Under the pieces are notes generated by a model. That model saw nothing but the letters and a program-made list of their open reading frames with translations, did not search any database and was not told the DNA's origin. From NCBI RefSeq assembly GCF_011806385.1, contig NZ_JAATOX010000032.1:1-33369 (forward strand): a stretch of DNA of 33,369 nucleotides, in the 5' to 3' direction. This DNA comes from Phaeobacter sp. HF9A (GTDB lineage: Bacteria > Pseudomonadota > Alphaproteobacteria > Rhodobacterales > Rhodobacteraceae). This document shows positions 1 through 7,591 of the stretch, piece after piece. The stretch's first letter is position 1. Every line of letters starts with the position of its first letter. The position numbers and the translations under genes are program-made.

Positions 1-283
1 GATGGCGGGGATCATCCTGTCGGGCGGGGATCTGGCGCAGGTCTTTGATCTGGGCAATGCGCTGGCCCGCAACGATGGCCCGCTGCGGCAGGTGGGCGCA
101 CAGCTCTATGGGCCTGCGCCCGCGCCGATTTCCCGCATCCGGGGGCGCCACCGGGTGCGATTGCTGGTCAAGGCCGCGAAGGGCGTGCCGCTGCAAGACG
201 CGATTACCCGCTGGACCGCACCGTTCAAACTGCGCGGCGATCTGCGTCTGGCGGTGGATATCGACCCGCAGAATTTCTTCTGA
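1..283 (+). CDS. priA: Primosomal protein N' (PriA), C-terminal fragment
   Basis: This is the 3' end of a gene that begins before the window; the reading frame is open from the first base to the TGA at 281-283. The roughly 93 visible residues match the extreme C-terminus of PriA, the 3'-5' helicase that restarts stalled replication forks. The recognisable parts are the stretch PAPISRIRGRHRVRLLVKA and the closing LRLAVDIDPQNFF. The helicase and zinc-binding parts lie upstream and cannot be seen. An ATG at position 2 is internal and should not be taken as the start. The next gene begins 86 bases downstream on the same strand. Confidence 0.88.
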   Translation, partial: MAGIILSGGDLAQVFDLGNALARNDGPLRQVGAQLYGPAPAPISRIRGRHRVRLLVKAAKGVPLQDAITRWTAPFKLRGDLRLAVDIDPQNFF

Positions 284-369
284 TCGGGCCTGAGGCACGG
301 GCCGCCACGGCGGTGACTTGGTACAATTCTCGACTCGCCATGTCGGGAAAAGCGATCTAAAGCCAAGCT

Positions 370-1605
370 ATGTTTACCCCGCTCTCCCTTGAACAAGCCC
401 GCGACCTGCCCATCTGGCGCCGTCCGGTCACGCTGCTGTTTCTCATGGCGATTGCCATGCCGATCGCCTTCAACACCTGGTCGGCGCTGCTCAATAACTT
501 CGTGATCGAGGTCGCGAATTTCGACGGCGCGGATATCGGCCTTCTGCACAGCCTGCGTGAGATCCCGGGGTTTCTCTCCTTTCTGGTGATCTTCCTGATC
601 CTGTTTATTCGCGAACAGGTGCTGGGGTTGCTGTCGCTGATGCTCCTGGGCGTGGCCACGGCGGTCACTGCGTGGTTTCCGCATCTGCAAGGCATCCTGG
701 TGATCACCCTGCTGAGCTCGATCGGCTTTCACTACTTCGAGACCGTCAACCAGTCGCTGCAATTGCAATGGCTGCCGCGCGACAAGGCCCCGCAAACGCT
801 GGGCTGGCTGGTCGCCACGGGATCGGCCGCGACGCTGGTGGTCTATGGTGGCATCGTGCTGATGTGGGAGCCGCTCAACCTCTCCTATAATATCGTCTAC
901 CTTGTCGCCGGGGGCGCCTGCACCGCTATCGCGCTGTTCTGCTTCTTTGCGGTGCCGCAATATGATGGCCCCACGCGGCAAACCAAAAAGCTTATCCTGC
1001 GGCGGCGCTATTGGCTGTATTATGCGTTGCAGTTCATGGCGGGGGCGCGGCGGCAGATCTTTGTGGTCTTTGCCGGGTTCATGATGGTGGAGCGATTTGG
1101 CTTTGAGGTGCATCACCTCACCGGGCTCTATCTGATCAACCTGCTGGTCAATATGATCGCGGCGCCATTGCTGGGGCGCTTTGTCTTCCGCTTTGGCGAG
1201 CGGCGCACCTTGATTTGCGAATACGTCGGGCTGGCGACCATCTTTGCGCTTTATGGTGGCATCTACTGGTTTGGCTGGGGCGTGGTGCTGGCCGGTGCGC
1301 TTTATGTGGTGGATCACGTGCTGTTTGCGCTGGCGCTGGCCTTGAAGACCTATTTCCAGAAAATCGCGGACCCGGCGGATATCGCCCCCACGGCGGCGGT
1401 GGCCTTTACCATCAACCATATCGCGGCGGTGGCGCTGCCGATGCTGCTGGGGCTCTTGTGGGTGGTCTCTCCGGCGGCGGTCTTTGCGCTGGCGGCCCTC
1501 ATGGCGCTGATCTCGCTCAGCCTGTCGCTGCTCATCCCGCGCCACCCGGCACCGGGCAACGAGACCATCTTTTCCCGTTTTGCGGCCCCGGCACCTGCTG
1601 AATAG
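370..1605 (+). CDS. MFS-type permease
   Basis: A 411-residue, strongly hydrophobic protein with about a dozen predicted membrane segments and short polar loops, the normal size for a major facilitator superfamily transporter. A basic loop near the middle (about residues 203-217, rich in K and R) would separate the two six-helix halves. The N-terminus is short and cytoplasmic-looking, with no signal peptide. I do not recognise a substrate-specific motif, so the transported compound is unknown. The ribosome-binding site before the ATG at 370 is weak. It lies between priA and prmA and shows no functional link to either. A long antisense frame across it is a codon-bias artefact. The MFS assignment rests on hydropathy and length and is fairly secure; the function is not. 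Confidence 0.8.
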   Translation: MFTPLSLEQARDLPIWRRPVTLLFLMAIAMPIAFNTWSALLNNFVIEVANFDGADIGLLHSLREIPGFLSFLVIFLILFIREQVLGLLSLMLLGVATAVTAWFPHLQGILVITLLSSIGFHYFETVNQSLQLQWLPRDKAPQTLGWLVATGSAATLVVYGGIVLMWEPLNLSYNIVYLVAGGACTAIALFCFFAVPQYDGPTRQTKKLILRRRYWLYYALQFMAGARRQIFVVFAGFMMVERFGFEVHHLTGLYLINLLVNMIAAPLLGRFVFRFGERRTLICEYVGLATIFALYGGIYWFGWGVVLAGALYVVDHVLFALALALKTYFQKIADPADIAPTAAVAFTINHIAAVALPMLLGLLWVVSPAAVFALAALMALISLSLSLLIPRHPAPGNETIFSRFAAPAPAE

Positions 1606-1709
1606 GGCGCGGAACCGGTCTGACCTCTTGACCGCCCATGGCTGGCTCGCGTAGGCGCAGGGCAGCGATCGACCCTTGATGCGCCCCTGTCTCTTTTGGA
1701 GTTCCCCAG

Positions 1710-2585
1710 ATGCCCACTTTCACCGCTCTTACCACGCTGACTGGAAAACCTCAGGCCGAGGCGCTGGGCGAGGCGATGGAACGGTTGATCCCGGAACCCA
1801 CCGGCATTGGCGTGTTCGAGATGGAAGATGGCTCCGGTCTCTGGGAGGTCGGCGGCTATTTCACCGAGGCCCCGGATGAGGCGGGCCTGGCCTTGCTCGC
1901 AACACTGCATGGGGCGAAACCCTTTGTGGTGTCGGAACTGCCCGAAACCGACTGGGTCGCTCATGTGCGCCGCGAATTGGCCCCGGTCGAGGCCGGGCGC
2001 TTCTTTGTCTACGGCAGCCATGACGCCGACAAGCTGCCCGGCGACAAGATCCCGCTGCTGATCGAGGCGGCGATGGCCTTTGGCACCGGGCACCACGGCA
2101 CCACTCTGGGCTGCCTCAAGGCACTGGATCACCTGCTGGACGAAGGCTTCTCCGCCGGTCGCGTTGCCGATATCGGCTGCGGTACGGCTGTGCTCGCCAT
2201 GGCGGCTGCTCGGGTCTGGGAGGACGCAGAGATCCTCGCCAGCGATATCGACCAGGTCGCGGTCGAGGTTGCCGAGGCCAATCTGGCGGCCAATGGCATG
2301 AAAGGTGCGGTGACCTGTCTCGAAGCCGCCGGATTTGATGCGCCCGCCCTTGCGGCCGCGGCACCTTATGATCTGATCTTTGCCAATATCCTCAAAGGTC
2401 CGCTGGTCGCGCTGAGCCCGGATGTGGCGGCGCATCTGAAAGAGGGCGGCTATGCGATTCTCTCGGGGCTTCTGAACGAACAGGCCGAGGACGTCCTGAG
2501 CGTTTATGCACAAAACGGGGTCAATCTGGTCAAACGGAACGAGATTGGTGAGTGGACCACGCTCATTCTGCGCAAAGCCGGGTAG
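1710..2585 (+). CDS. prmA: Ribosomal protein L11 methyltransferase
   Basis: A 291-residue SAM-dependent methyltransferase matching PrmA, which methylates ribosomal protein L11. The N-terminal third corresponds to the L11-recognition region. The Rossmann methyltransferase domain follows with the SAM-binding motif VADIGCGTAVLAMAA (about residues 149-163), where the family usually has GCGTGVL, so Ala replaces the last Gly. The post-I acidic turn is ASDIDQVAV. The catalytic-region motif FANILKGPL matches the NILxGPL of the family. The upstream AFGTGHHGTT segment is the conserved FGTGxHxTT. The start ATG at 1710 has GGAG about nine bases upstream. The gene stands alone between the permease and a small membrane protein. 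Confidence 0.93.
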   Translation: MPTFTALTTLTGKPQAEALGEAMERLIPEPTGIGVFEMEDGSGLWEVGGYFTEAPDEAGLALLATLHGAKPFVVSELPETDWVAHVRRELAPVEAGRFFVYGSHDADKLPGDKIPLLIEAAMAFGTGHHGTTLGCLKALDHLLDEGFSAGRVADIGCGTAVLAMAAARVWEDAEILASDIDQVAVEVAEANLAANGMKGAVTCLEAAGFDAPALAAAAPYDLIFANILKGPLVALSPDVAAHLKEGGYAILSGLLNEQAEDVLSVYAQNGVNLVKRNEIGEWTTLILRKAG

Positions 2586-2645
2586 TTCGCCCGAGTTTTA
2601 ATAGAGTTTTAAGTATCTGCCCCGGTGTTGCCACAATTGACGCCT

Positions 2646-2684
2646 AACTTCGAACCATCCGCTGGTGGGGGCCAGTTCGGAGTT
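2646..2684 (+). promoter_or_regulatory. Stem-loop enclosing the ribosome-binding site of the 2690 gene
   Basis: Bases 2646-2655 (AACTTCGAAC) pair over ten positions with 2675-2684 (GTTCGGAGTT), with a single G-U pair. Three more pairs can form inside (2663-2665 with 2672-2674). The only good Shine-Dalgarno sequence for the next gene, GGAG at 2679-2682, is in the 3' arm, seven bases before the ATG at 2690. If this region is transcribed, the ribosome-binding site would be masked until the stem opens. This is direct base-pairing evidence; a role in translational control is inference. Confidence 0.5.
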
Positions 2685-2689
2685 TCGTG

Positions 2690-3037
2690 ATGAGTAGTCA
2701 ACACGCAGAATTTTCCAATCGGTTGCGCCGGTTGGAGCGCAAGCAGGCAAGGCCGGGGCAGGTCTTTACCGCCAAGATGCGTTCGGATGGTTTGATTGTC
2801 GTCGAACCGCGCCGCGTCGTGCGCTCCCGGATCTCGGGACGCTCTCTTATCCTTTTTGTCTGCGTCATACTGGCGTTCAAGGGCTTCTTGATGGCGACGC
2901 TTGGGCCCGCGAACTACGACTATCGGGTCGAAAAGCTGCGGGACGGTTCTTTGGTCGAGCAAGGTGGCGCCTGGATCATGCAGGCCGACCCGGCCTCGGC
3001 GATGATTGCCGAGAGGCTCGCGCCTCTGCTGCGCTGA
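2690..3037 (+). CDS. Small single-span membrane protein, function unknown
   Basis: A 115-residue protein I do not recognise as a named family. The N-terminal ~45 residues are basic (RRLERKQARPGQ, RRVVRSR). One clear membrane helix follows (LILFVCVILAFKGFLMATLG, about residues 52-71), then a ~45-residue tail that would lie outside the cytoplasm by the positive-inside rule. The ATG at 2690 was chosen because GGAG lies seven bases upstream; a GTG at 2687 would add one residue. The ribosome-binding site is inside a predicted stem-loop. A rho-independent terminator follows 28 bases after the stop, so the gene is probably monocistronic. Product function is open. Confidence 0.7.
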   Translation: MSSQHAEFSNRLRRLERKQARPGQVFTAKMRSDGLIVVEPRRVVRSRISGRSLILFVCVILAFKGFLMATLGPANYDYRVEKLRDGSLVEQGGAWIMQADPASAMIAERLAPLLR

Positions 3038-3065
3038 GCCCGCAGAATAGCATCCTGACATGAAC

Positions 3066-3108
3066 AACGCCGCGCCGGACAGGATCCGTAGCGCGGCGTT
3101 TCAATTTT
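3066..3108 (+). terminator. Rho-independent terminator
   Basis: AACGCCGCGC (3066-3075) pairs perfectly with GCGCGGCGTT (3091-3100). A secondary CGGA/TCCG pairing lies in the loop, and a T-rich run (TTTCAATTTTG) follows. It ends the small membrane-protein gene on the plus strand. The stem may also slow transcription arriving from the convergent DUF1127 gene. Confidence 0.75.
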
Positions 3109-3157
3109 GTTTGGTCTCTGCGGCAGGGCGGCCCCGCGCATCGGGGCAGGACGCAGC

Positions 3158-3379
3158 TTAGCGCAGCGGCGAGTCGACCAGGCCGATGCTCTCCACGTCG
3201 CTGCGGATCAGGCCGATGTCAGCCAGTTCCCGATCCGTCAGGCCGGACAGGGCTTTTTTGGCTTGGCGGGAGTCATTCCAGGCCAGGAATGATGCGGTCA
3301 AACTACGCACAAGAGCGCCGATACGGCCGATCAGGCCGGAGGTGCCTTGGGCAGTGCGGGTGGTGTCAAATACAGCCAT
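3158..3379 (-). CDS. DUF1127 (YjiS-like) small protein
   Basis: A 73-residue basic protein whose second half carries the DUF1127 signature: a W-N-x-S-R-x-A-K-K-A-L stretch followed by [19 protein letters not shown]. Such short arginine-rich proteins are frequent in Alphaproteobacteria. Some related small proteins have been linked to RNA binding and phosphate or stress physiology, but the role of this one is unknown. The frame can start at GTG 3385 (adding Met-Asp) or ATG 3379. ATG was preferred, with GAGAGAA upstream, but the choice is not certain. It is transcribed divergently from ruvC across a 375-base gap and convergently to the small membrane-protein gene. Confidence 0.85.
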   Translation of the reverse strand: MAVFDTTRTAQGTSGLIGRIGALVRSLTASFLAWNDSRQAKKALSGLTDRELADIGLIRSDVESIGLVDSPLR

Positions 3380-3419
3380 ATCCACGTTCTCTCTGGGTTA
3401 GTATCTTGTCATGCCGCAT

Positions 3420-3429
3420 TGTCGCGACA
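3420..3429. promoter_or_regulatory. Perfect 10-bp palindrome at the DUF1127 start-site region
   Basis: TGTCGCGACA is a perfect palindrome just downstream of the candidate minus-strand -10 box (3435-3440), so it would overlap the transcription start of the DUF1127 gene. That is a position where a repressor could act. The regulator is unknown. Confidence 0.35.
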
Positions 3430-3434
3430 GACGG

Positions 3435-3463
3435 CACATAGAGCTGCACTTCTTGTCCCACAA
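3435..3463 (-). promoter_or_regulatory. Candidate sigma-70 promoter for the DUF1127 gene
   Basis: On the minus strand TTGTGG (3463-3458) and TATGTG (3440-3435) are separated by 17 bases. Each shares its most conserved positions with the -35 and -10 consensus. Transcription would start near 3428, about 45 bases before the start codon. This comes from pattern matching only. Confidence 0.35.
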
Positions 3464-3474
3464 TCGTATTTTTT

Positions 3475-3489
3475 GCATGGGTCCCATGC
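3475..3489. promoter_or_regulatory. Perfect 15-bp palindrome, possible operator
   Basis: GCATGGG-T-CCCATGC has two perfect 7-base arms around a single base. It lies upstream of the candidate DUF1127 promoter, within the divergent region shared with ruvC. The symmetry suggests a dimeric regulator site, but none is identified. Confidence 0.35.
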
Positions 3490-3687
3490 GCAAATCGCAT
3501 ATCGAAAGCCGTTGAAAACATGGCGCTTTGAACGATCGGCGCGAATTTGGAAAATCTGTCGCTACCGCTTTTCGGGGTGCCGTTTTTGGATGTCGCAAAA
3601 CGTACTGTCGCGCTCTCGTTCGTGGAGCGGCCATCCCCTGGGCCGTGTTTGTCCGAGGCGATGTGGCGGAGCGTCACGGGAAAGCAA

Positions 3688-3716
3688 TTGGCTGTGTTCG
3701 CGTTTTGTGCTAGTGG
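3688..3716 (+). promoter_or_regulatory. Candidate promoter for ruvCAB
   Basis: TTGGCT (3688-3693), a 17-base spacer, and TAGTGG (3711-3716) 45 bases before the ruvC start. The -10 match is partial. The arrangement resembles the candidate before tolQ, which gives slight support. No SOS (LexA) box was recognised next to it. Confidence 0.3.
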
Positions 3717-3760
3717 CAGGAGGGCAAAGAACAAATAACCGGGCAAAAGGTCGGGCGGGG

Positions 3761-4258
3761 ATGCGAATACTGGGAATCGATCCGGGGCTCCGAACCCTGG
3801 GCTGGGGCGTGATCGAGGCGCAGGGCTCCAGGCTCAGTCATGTGGCCAATGGATTGTGCAAATCGGATGGCGATGATCTGGGCGAGCGGCTGTTGTCGCT
3901 GCACAATCAGGTCACCGAGATCATCATCGCCTATGCGCCGGATCAGGCGGCGATCGAGCAGACCTTTGTGAACAAGGACGGCGCCGGGACGCTGAAGCTG
4001 GGCCAGGCGCGCGGCGTTGCCTTGCTGACGCTTGCCAAGGCCGGCCTGCCGGTTGGGGAATATGCCCCCAACCGGGTGAAGAAAACCGTCGTCGGGGCGG
4101 GGCATGCGGAAAAGGAGCAGGTGATGCATATGGTAAAGCTGCAATTGCCCGGCTGCGCCCCAAAAGGCGCAGATGCGGCGGATGCGCTGGCGATCGCCAT
4201 TTGTCACGCCTATTACGGGGGCAACAGCCCGCGACAACTGAAAGAGGTACGCGCATGA
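3761..4258 (+). CDS. ruvC: Holliday junction endonuclease RuvC
   Basis: A 165-residue RuvC, the nuclease that resolves Holliday junctions together with RuvAB. The four catalytic acidic residues of the family are present at the expected positions: D7 (in [13 protein letters not shown]), E66 (AAIEQTFV), D138 and D141 ([10 protein letters not shown]). The start ATG at 3761 gives the canonical N-terminus MRILGIDPG. The frame is open further upstream, but that extension has no RuvC similarity. GGGCGGGG precedes the start. The stop overlaps the ruvA start in an ATGA, so the two genes are translationally coupled. The protein is slightly shorter than E. coli RuvC, with a truncated C-terminus but no missing motif. 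Confidence 0.96.
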   Translation: MRILGIDPGLRTLGWGVIEAQGSRLSHVANGLCKSDGDDLGERLLSLHNQVTEIIIAYAPDQAAIEQTFVNKDGAGTLKLGQARGVALLTLAKAGLPVGEYAPNRVKKTVVGAGHAEKEQVMHMVKLQLPGCAPKGADAADALAIAICHAYYGGNSPRQLKEVRA

Positions 4259-4944
4259 TCGGCAAGCTGACCGGACGGCTTGAGTACAAGGCGCTTGATC
4301 ACGTGATGATCGACGTGCGCGGTGTCGGCTATATCGTCTATTGTTCGGACCGCACCATGGCGGGGCTGCCGCCCGTGGGCGAGGCGGTGCAGCTCTATAC
4401 CGAACTTCTGGTGCGCGAGGATCTGATGCAGCTCTTCGGCTTTACCTCCCTGGTGGAGAAGGAATGGCACCGGCTGCTGACCTCGGTGCAGGGGGTGGGG
4501 GCAAAGGTTTCGCTCGCCATCCTGTCGGCGCTGGGGCCGGATGGGGTGAGTCGCGCGATCGCGCTGGGGGACTGGGCGGCGGTGCAGGCGGCCAAAGGGG
4601 TCGGCCCCAAGACCGCACAGCGCATCGTGCTGGACCTGAAAGACAAGGCGCCCGGGGTCATGGCCATGGGCGGCGGGCTTGGCGAGGCCTTGAACGGGCC
4701 GGACCTTGAGGCGCTGGTGGAACCCGCAGAGCAGGCGCCGGCGAAACCCGCCCGTAAAGCCGCAGCCAAACCACCCGCCGGCGCGGCGGCGGCATCGGCT
4801 GGCGCGCTGTCGGCCTTGGGCAACCTCGGCTATGGCCCGTCCGACGCGGCGGCGGCGGTGGCCGAAGCGGCAGGCAACCATCCCGACGCTGGCGAGGCGG
4901 AGCTGATCCGCGCCGCCCTGCGCCTGCTTGCGCCCAAGGCCTGA
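4255..4944 (+). CDS. ruvA: Holliday junction DNA-binding subunit RuvA
   Basis: A 229-residue RuvA, which binds the four-way junction as a tetramer and loads RuvB. The N-terminal OB-fold (about residues 1-64) begins [12 protein letters not shown]. Two helix-hairpin-helix motifs follow ([15 protein letters not shown] and [14 protein letters not shown]). A low-complexity Ala/Pro/Lys linker (about 153-180) then precedes the C-terminal RuvB-contacting domain ([15 protein letters not shown]). The linker makes it longer than the ~203-residue E. coli protein. The start at 4255 overlaps ruvC by four bases and fits the family N-terminus; an upstream in-frame ATG inside ruvC is not used. ruvB follows after 78 bases. 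Confidence 0.96.
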   Translation: MIGKLTGRLEYKALDHVMIDVRGVGYIVYCSDRTMAGLPPVGEAVQLYTELLVREDLMQLFGFTSLVEKEWHRLLTSVQGVGAKVSLAILSALGPDGVSRAIALGDWAAVQAAKGVGPKTAQRIVLDLKDKAPGVMAMGGGLGEALNGPDLEALVEPAEQAPAKPARKAAAKPPAGAAAASAGALSALGNLGYGPSDAAAAVAEAAGNHPDAGEAELIRAALRLLAPKA

Positions 4945-5022
4945 GAGCCTGGCGCGTGGCCCTGTACACCCTCATATTCCCGCAACAAAGCGGAGCGGGC
5001 CACTTGGCCTGTGGAGACCTGA

Positions 5023-6042
5023 ATGATTGATTCTGACCCAACCCTGCGCCCCGATCCCCTGCCCGAGGACAATGACCGCGCGCTGCGTCCGCAAGGGCTG
5101 GGCGAGTTCATCGGTCAGGCCGAGGCCCGCGCCAACCTGCGCGTGTTCATCGAGAGCGCCCGTCGGCGGGGCGAGGCGATGGATCACACGCTGTTTTACG
5201 GGCCTCCGGGGCTTGGCAAGACAACGCTCGCGCAGATTGTCGCCCGTGAATTGGGGGTGAACTTCCGCATGACGAGCGGTCCGGTATTGGCCAAGGCCGG
5301 GGATCTGGCCGCGATCCTGACCAATCTGGAAAGCCGGGATGTGCTGTTCATCGACGAGATCCACCGGCTGAATCCGGCGGTGGAGGAGGTGCTCTATCCA
5401 GCGATGGAGGATTTCGAGCTGGATCTGGTGATCGGCGAAGGCCCTGCGGCGCGCACCGTGCGGATCGAGTTGCAGCCCTTTACGCTGGTGGGGGCGACCA
5501 CCCGCATGGGGCTGCTGACCACGCCGCTGCGGGATCGGTTCGGAATTCCGACTCGGTTGCAGTTCTACACGGTCGAGGAGCTTTTCGAGATCGTGCGCCG
5601 CAATGCCCGCAAGCTGGGCGCCCCCGCCGATGACGCGGGCGCGATGGAGATTGCGCGGCGCGCACGCGGCACCCCCAGGATCGCCGGTCGGCTCTTGCGC
5701 CGCGTTGTGGACTTCGCGGTGGTTGAGGGCGATGGCACCATTACCCGGGAGCTGGCCGATAGTGCCCTGACGCGGCTGGGCGTGGATCAGCTTGGCCTTG
5801 ATGGTGCGGACCGGCGCTATCTGCGGCAGGTGGCGGAGAACTACGGCGGCGGGCCGGTGGGGATCGAAACCATGTCCGCCGCCCTGAGCGAGAGCCGCGA
5901 CGCGCTGGAAGAAGTCATCGAGCCCTATCTCTTGCAACAGGGGCTGATCCAGCGCACACCGCGCGGGCGCATGCTGGCGCAGAAGGCCTGGCAGCATCTG
6001 GGTCTCACGCCGCCAAAATCGCAAAGCGATCTGTTCAGCTAG
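5023..6042 (+). CDS. ruvB: Holliday junction branch-migration helicase RuvB
   Basis: A 339-residue AAA+ motor that drives branch migration with RuvA. Walker A is GPPGLGKT (residues 60-67) and Walker B is [10 protein letters not shown]. Sensor 1 lies in the [10 protein letters not shown] segment, the arginine-finger region in [10 protein letters not shown], and sensor 2 in [14 protein letters not shown]. The C-terminal winged helix that contacts DNA ends with [14 protein letters not shown]. Length is normal for the family. GGAGACCTGA precedes the ATG at 5023. It completes the ruvCAB operon. A MazG-like gene begins only nine bases after its stop and may share the transcript. Confidence 0.97.
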   Translation: MIDSDPTLRPDPLPEDNDRALRPQGLGEFIGQAEARANLRVFIESARRRGEAMDHTLFYGPPGLGKTTLAQIVARELGVNFRMTSGPVLAKAGDLAAILTNLESRDVLFIDEIHRLNPAVEEVLYPAMEDFELDLVIGEGPAARTVRIELQPFTLVGATTRMGLLTTPLRDRFGIPTRLQFYTVEELFEIVRRNARKLGAPADDAGAMEIARRARGTPRIAGRLLRRVVDFAVVEGDGTITRELADSALTRLGVDQLGLDGADRRYLRQVAENYGGGPVGIETMSAALSESRDALEEVIEPYLLQQGLIQRTPRGRMLAQKAWQHLGLTPPKSQSDLFS

Positions 6043-6051
6043 GAGGCCGCG

Positions 6052-6345
6052 ATGCAGGATCTGGAAAAGCTGAGCGAGATGGCGCGTAAAGTCTCTGATA
6101 TCTATGCGGAGCGCTTTGGGATCGAGCGCGACGCAAGCTGGTATCTCGGCAAGATGACCGAGGAGCTGGGCGAGGTAACCTCCGCCTATCTGAGCCTCGC
6201 AGGGCAGACCCGCAAGCCGGGCAGCAAGGCGGCACTGGAAGAGGAGATCGCGGATTTGCTGGGGTTTGTGCTGCTCTTTGCGGATTGGCAGGGGATCGAC
6301 GCGGGGGCGGCCTTGCTGCGCAAATGGGGGCGCTATCTGGAGTGA
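6052..6345 (+). CDS. MazG-like nucleotide pyrophosphohydrolase family protein
   Basis: A 97-residue, single-domain, all-alpha protein. The spaced acidic motifs EELGE (residues 37-41) and EEEIADLLGF (64-73) match the EExxE and ExxD metal-binding motifs of the MazG/dUTPase-like NTP pyrophosphohydrolases, which hydrolyse NTPs to NMP and pyrophosphate. Small members often act in nucleotide-pool cleaning, but the substrate here cannot be read from sequence. A strong ribosome-binding site (AGGAGG) overlaps the ruvB stop region, and the gap to ruvB is nine bases, so co-transcription with ruvCAB is likely. Confidence 0.72.
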   Translation: MQDLEKLSEMARKVSDIYAERFGIERDASWYLGKMTEELGEVTSAYLSLAGQTRKPGSKAALEEEIADLLGFVLLFADWQGIDAGAALLRKWGRYLE

Positions 6346-6432
6346 CAGAAGGGCGGCGCGACTTCTCTCTTGCTGCGGATTTCCTGCCCCCTTAGAAAAC
6401 GCGCGACCACGGACATCAAACACGAGGCGCCC

Positions 6433-7092
6433 ATGACCGCACTGCTGTCGCCGAAAGAGATCGAAGCGCTGTTCACCCACAAGGATGGCTCCTACGCCTT
6501 TGCGCGGTGGGGGCGGCCGATCGCGCCGATTGTCTTTGGCGTCACGGATGAGACCTTGGCGACGATCAAGGGCGCGGTCGAGGCTGTGGCGACGCTGGCT
6601 GGGCATCAGATGGCCGAAACCGACCCGGAGCTCGGCGCCAATCTGATGTTCTTTTTCTTCCGCGAGTGGAGCGAGCTTCTGGAGGTGCCGGATCTGGACC
6701 GGATGATCCCGGGGCTGGCGCCACTGGTTCAGCGCCTGTCAGACCAGGACGCGAGCCAATACCGCGCCTTTCGTTTCGACGATCAGGGCGGCATCAAGGC
6801 GGCTTTTGTCTTCCTGCGCATGAACAAGGACATGGCCAAAGTGCCCGCCGAAACGCTGGCCCTGACCCAGGCGGTGCAGGTGATGCTGCTCTGGGGGGAG
6901 CGCGCCTTCGCCGAGATATCGCCGCTGGCGGTGCTGCCGGAGACGGGCAATACCATCCTGCGCCCGGAAATCGCGGGCGTCATCGCTGCCGCCTATGACC
7001 GGATGATGCCGGTTGCGGCGCAGGAAGCCAGCCATGCGCTGCGGCTCTTTGCGCGATTGCAGGCAGTGCCGGCGGCGGAGGGCGATGCATGA
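6433..7092 (+). CDS. Conserved-looking protein coupled to ybgC, function unknown
   Basis: A 219-residue soluble protein with no signal peptide or membrane helix, and no motif I recognise. It is rich in Ala, Leu and Glu and contains a short aromatic patch (FFFREWSELLEVPDLDRM). The ATG at 6433 (MTALLSPKEIEALF) was chosen because GAGG precedes it; the frame is open back to 6370, but that extension is Arg/Thr-rich and unlikely to be translated. The stop overlaps the ybgC start in an ATGA, so the two are probably translationally coupled and the gene may belong to the tol-pal transcription unit. Function is open. Confidence 0.7.
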   Translation: MTALLSPKEIEALFTHKDGSYAFARWGRPIAPIVFGVTDETLATIKGAVEAVATLAGHQMAETDPELGANLMFFFFREWSELLEVPDLDRMIPGLAPLVQRLSDQDASQYRAFRFDDQGGIKAAFVFLRMNKDMAKVPAETLALTQAVQVMLLWGERAFAEISPLAVLPETGNTILRPEIAGVIAAAYDRMMPVAAQEASHALRLFARLQAVPAAEGDA

Positions 7093-7475
7093 CCCATCGC
7101 TTTCCGGTCACGGTATATTACGAAGACACCGATATGGGCGGCGTGGTCTATCATGCCAATTTCCTGCGCTTTATTGAGCGGGCCCGCAGCGATTTTGTCC
7201 GCGCCCTCGGCGTCGATCAGAATGCGATGCGCGCGCAGGGCATCGTCTGGGTGGTGACGCGGATCGAGGCGGATTACCTCTCGCCCGCGCGCTTTGAGGA
7301 CGAGCTGGCGGTTGAAAGCACGGTGGAAAAGATGACGCCTGCGCGGCTGACCATGGCGCAGCAGGTCTATCGGGCAGGGCAGCTGCTGTTTCGCGCCCGG
7401 GTCACGGCGGTCTGCATGGACATGCACAGCGGCAAGCCGGTGCGGCTCCCGGCAGAAGTTCGCGCATCTTTGTAA
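7089..7475 (+). CDS. ybgC: Tol-Pal-associated acyl-CoA thioesterase YbgC
   Basis: A 128-residue hot-dog-fold thioesterase. The family signature YYEDTDMGGVVYHANFLRF is at residues 10-28, with Asp15 and His22 as the likely active-site pair. RARSDF follows, as in 4-hydroxybenzoyl-CoA-type thioesterases. In other bacteria YbgC hydrolyses acyl-CoAs, has been linked to phospholipid metabolism, and is the usual first gene of the tol-pal cluster, as here. Its start overlaps the preceding gene by four bases. A 116-base gap with a possible promoter separates it from tolQ. Confidence 0.93.
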   Translation: MTHRFPVTVYYEDTDMGGVVYHANFLRFIERARSDFVRALGVDQNAMRAQGIVWVVTRIEADYLSPARFEDELAVESTVEKMTPARLTMAQQVYRAGQLLFRARVTAVCMDMHSGKPVRLPAEVRASL

Positions 7476-7502
7476 CAATCGCGGCCCTGTGATCCTGTTT
7501 CC

Positions 7503-7531
7503 TTGGCATTGCGGCTTGTTTTCCGTTAGCG
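7503..7531 (+). promoter_or_regulatory. Candidate promoter before tolQ
   Basis: TTGGCA (7503-7508), a 17-base spacer, and TTAGCG (7526-7531), 60 bases before the tolQ start. The -35 is good and the -10 poor, so this is a weak call. It lies in the only sizeable gap between ybgC and pal, apart from the tolB-pal gap. Confidence 0.28.
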
Positions 7532-7591
7532 TCCTGAGCAATTAGGCCGCGCGGTTTGAAATGACGCGGCGACGGACGATAGAGCAGGCAT

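Larger units (their letters stand above)
3386..3760. other. Divergent intergenic region between DUF1127 and ruvC
   Basis: A 375-base non-coding stretch with lower GC than its neighbours. It holds a candidate minus-strand promoter for the DUF1127 gene, two perfect palindromes flanking that promoter (3420-3429 and 3475-3489), and a candidate plus-strand promoter for ruvC. Open frames crossing it, including an in-frame N-terminal extension of ruvC, lack family similarity and look like read-through. No RNA gene was recognised. Confidence 0.6.

Noticed and set aside
106-1545. 479-residue minus-strand open frame
   Set aside because: Antisense to the MFS permease; composition is Arg/His/Gln-rich, typical of reverse-strand frames in GC-rich genes, with no domain.
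3347-3760. N-terminal extension of ruvC
   Set aside because: The frame is open but the translation has no RuvC similarity; the canonical N-terminus begins at 3761.
4972-6606. 544-residue minus-strand open frame
   Set aside because: Antisense to ruvB and the MazG-like gene, both of which have clear family motifs; the product is low-complexity Gln/Arg/His.
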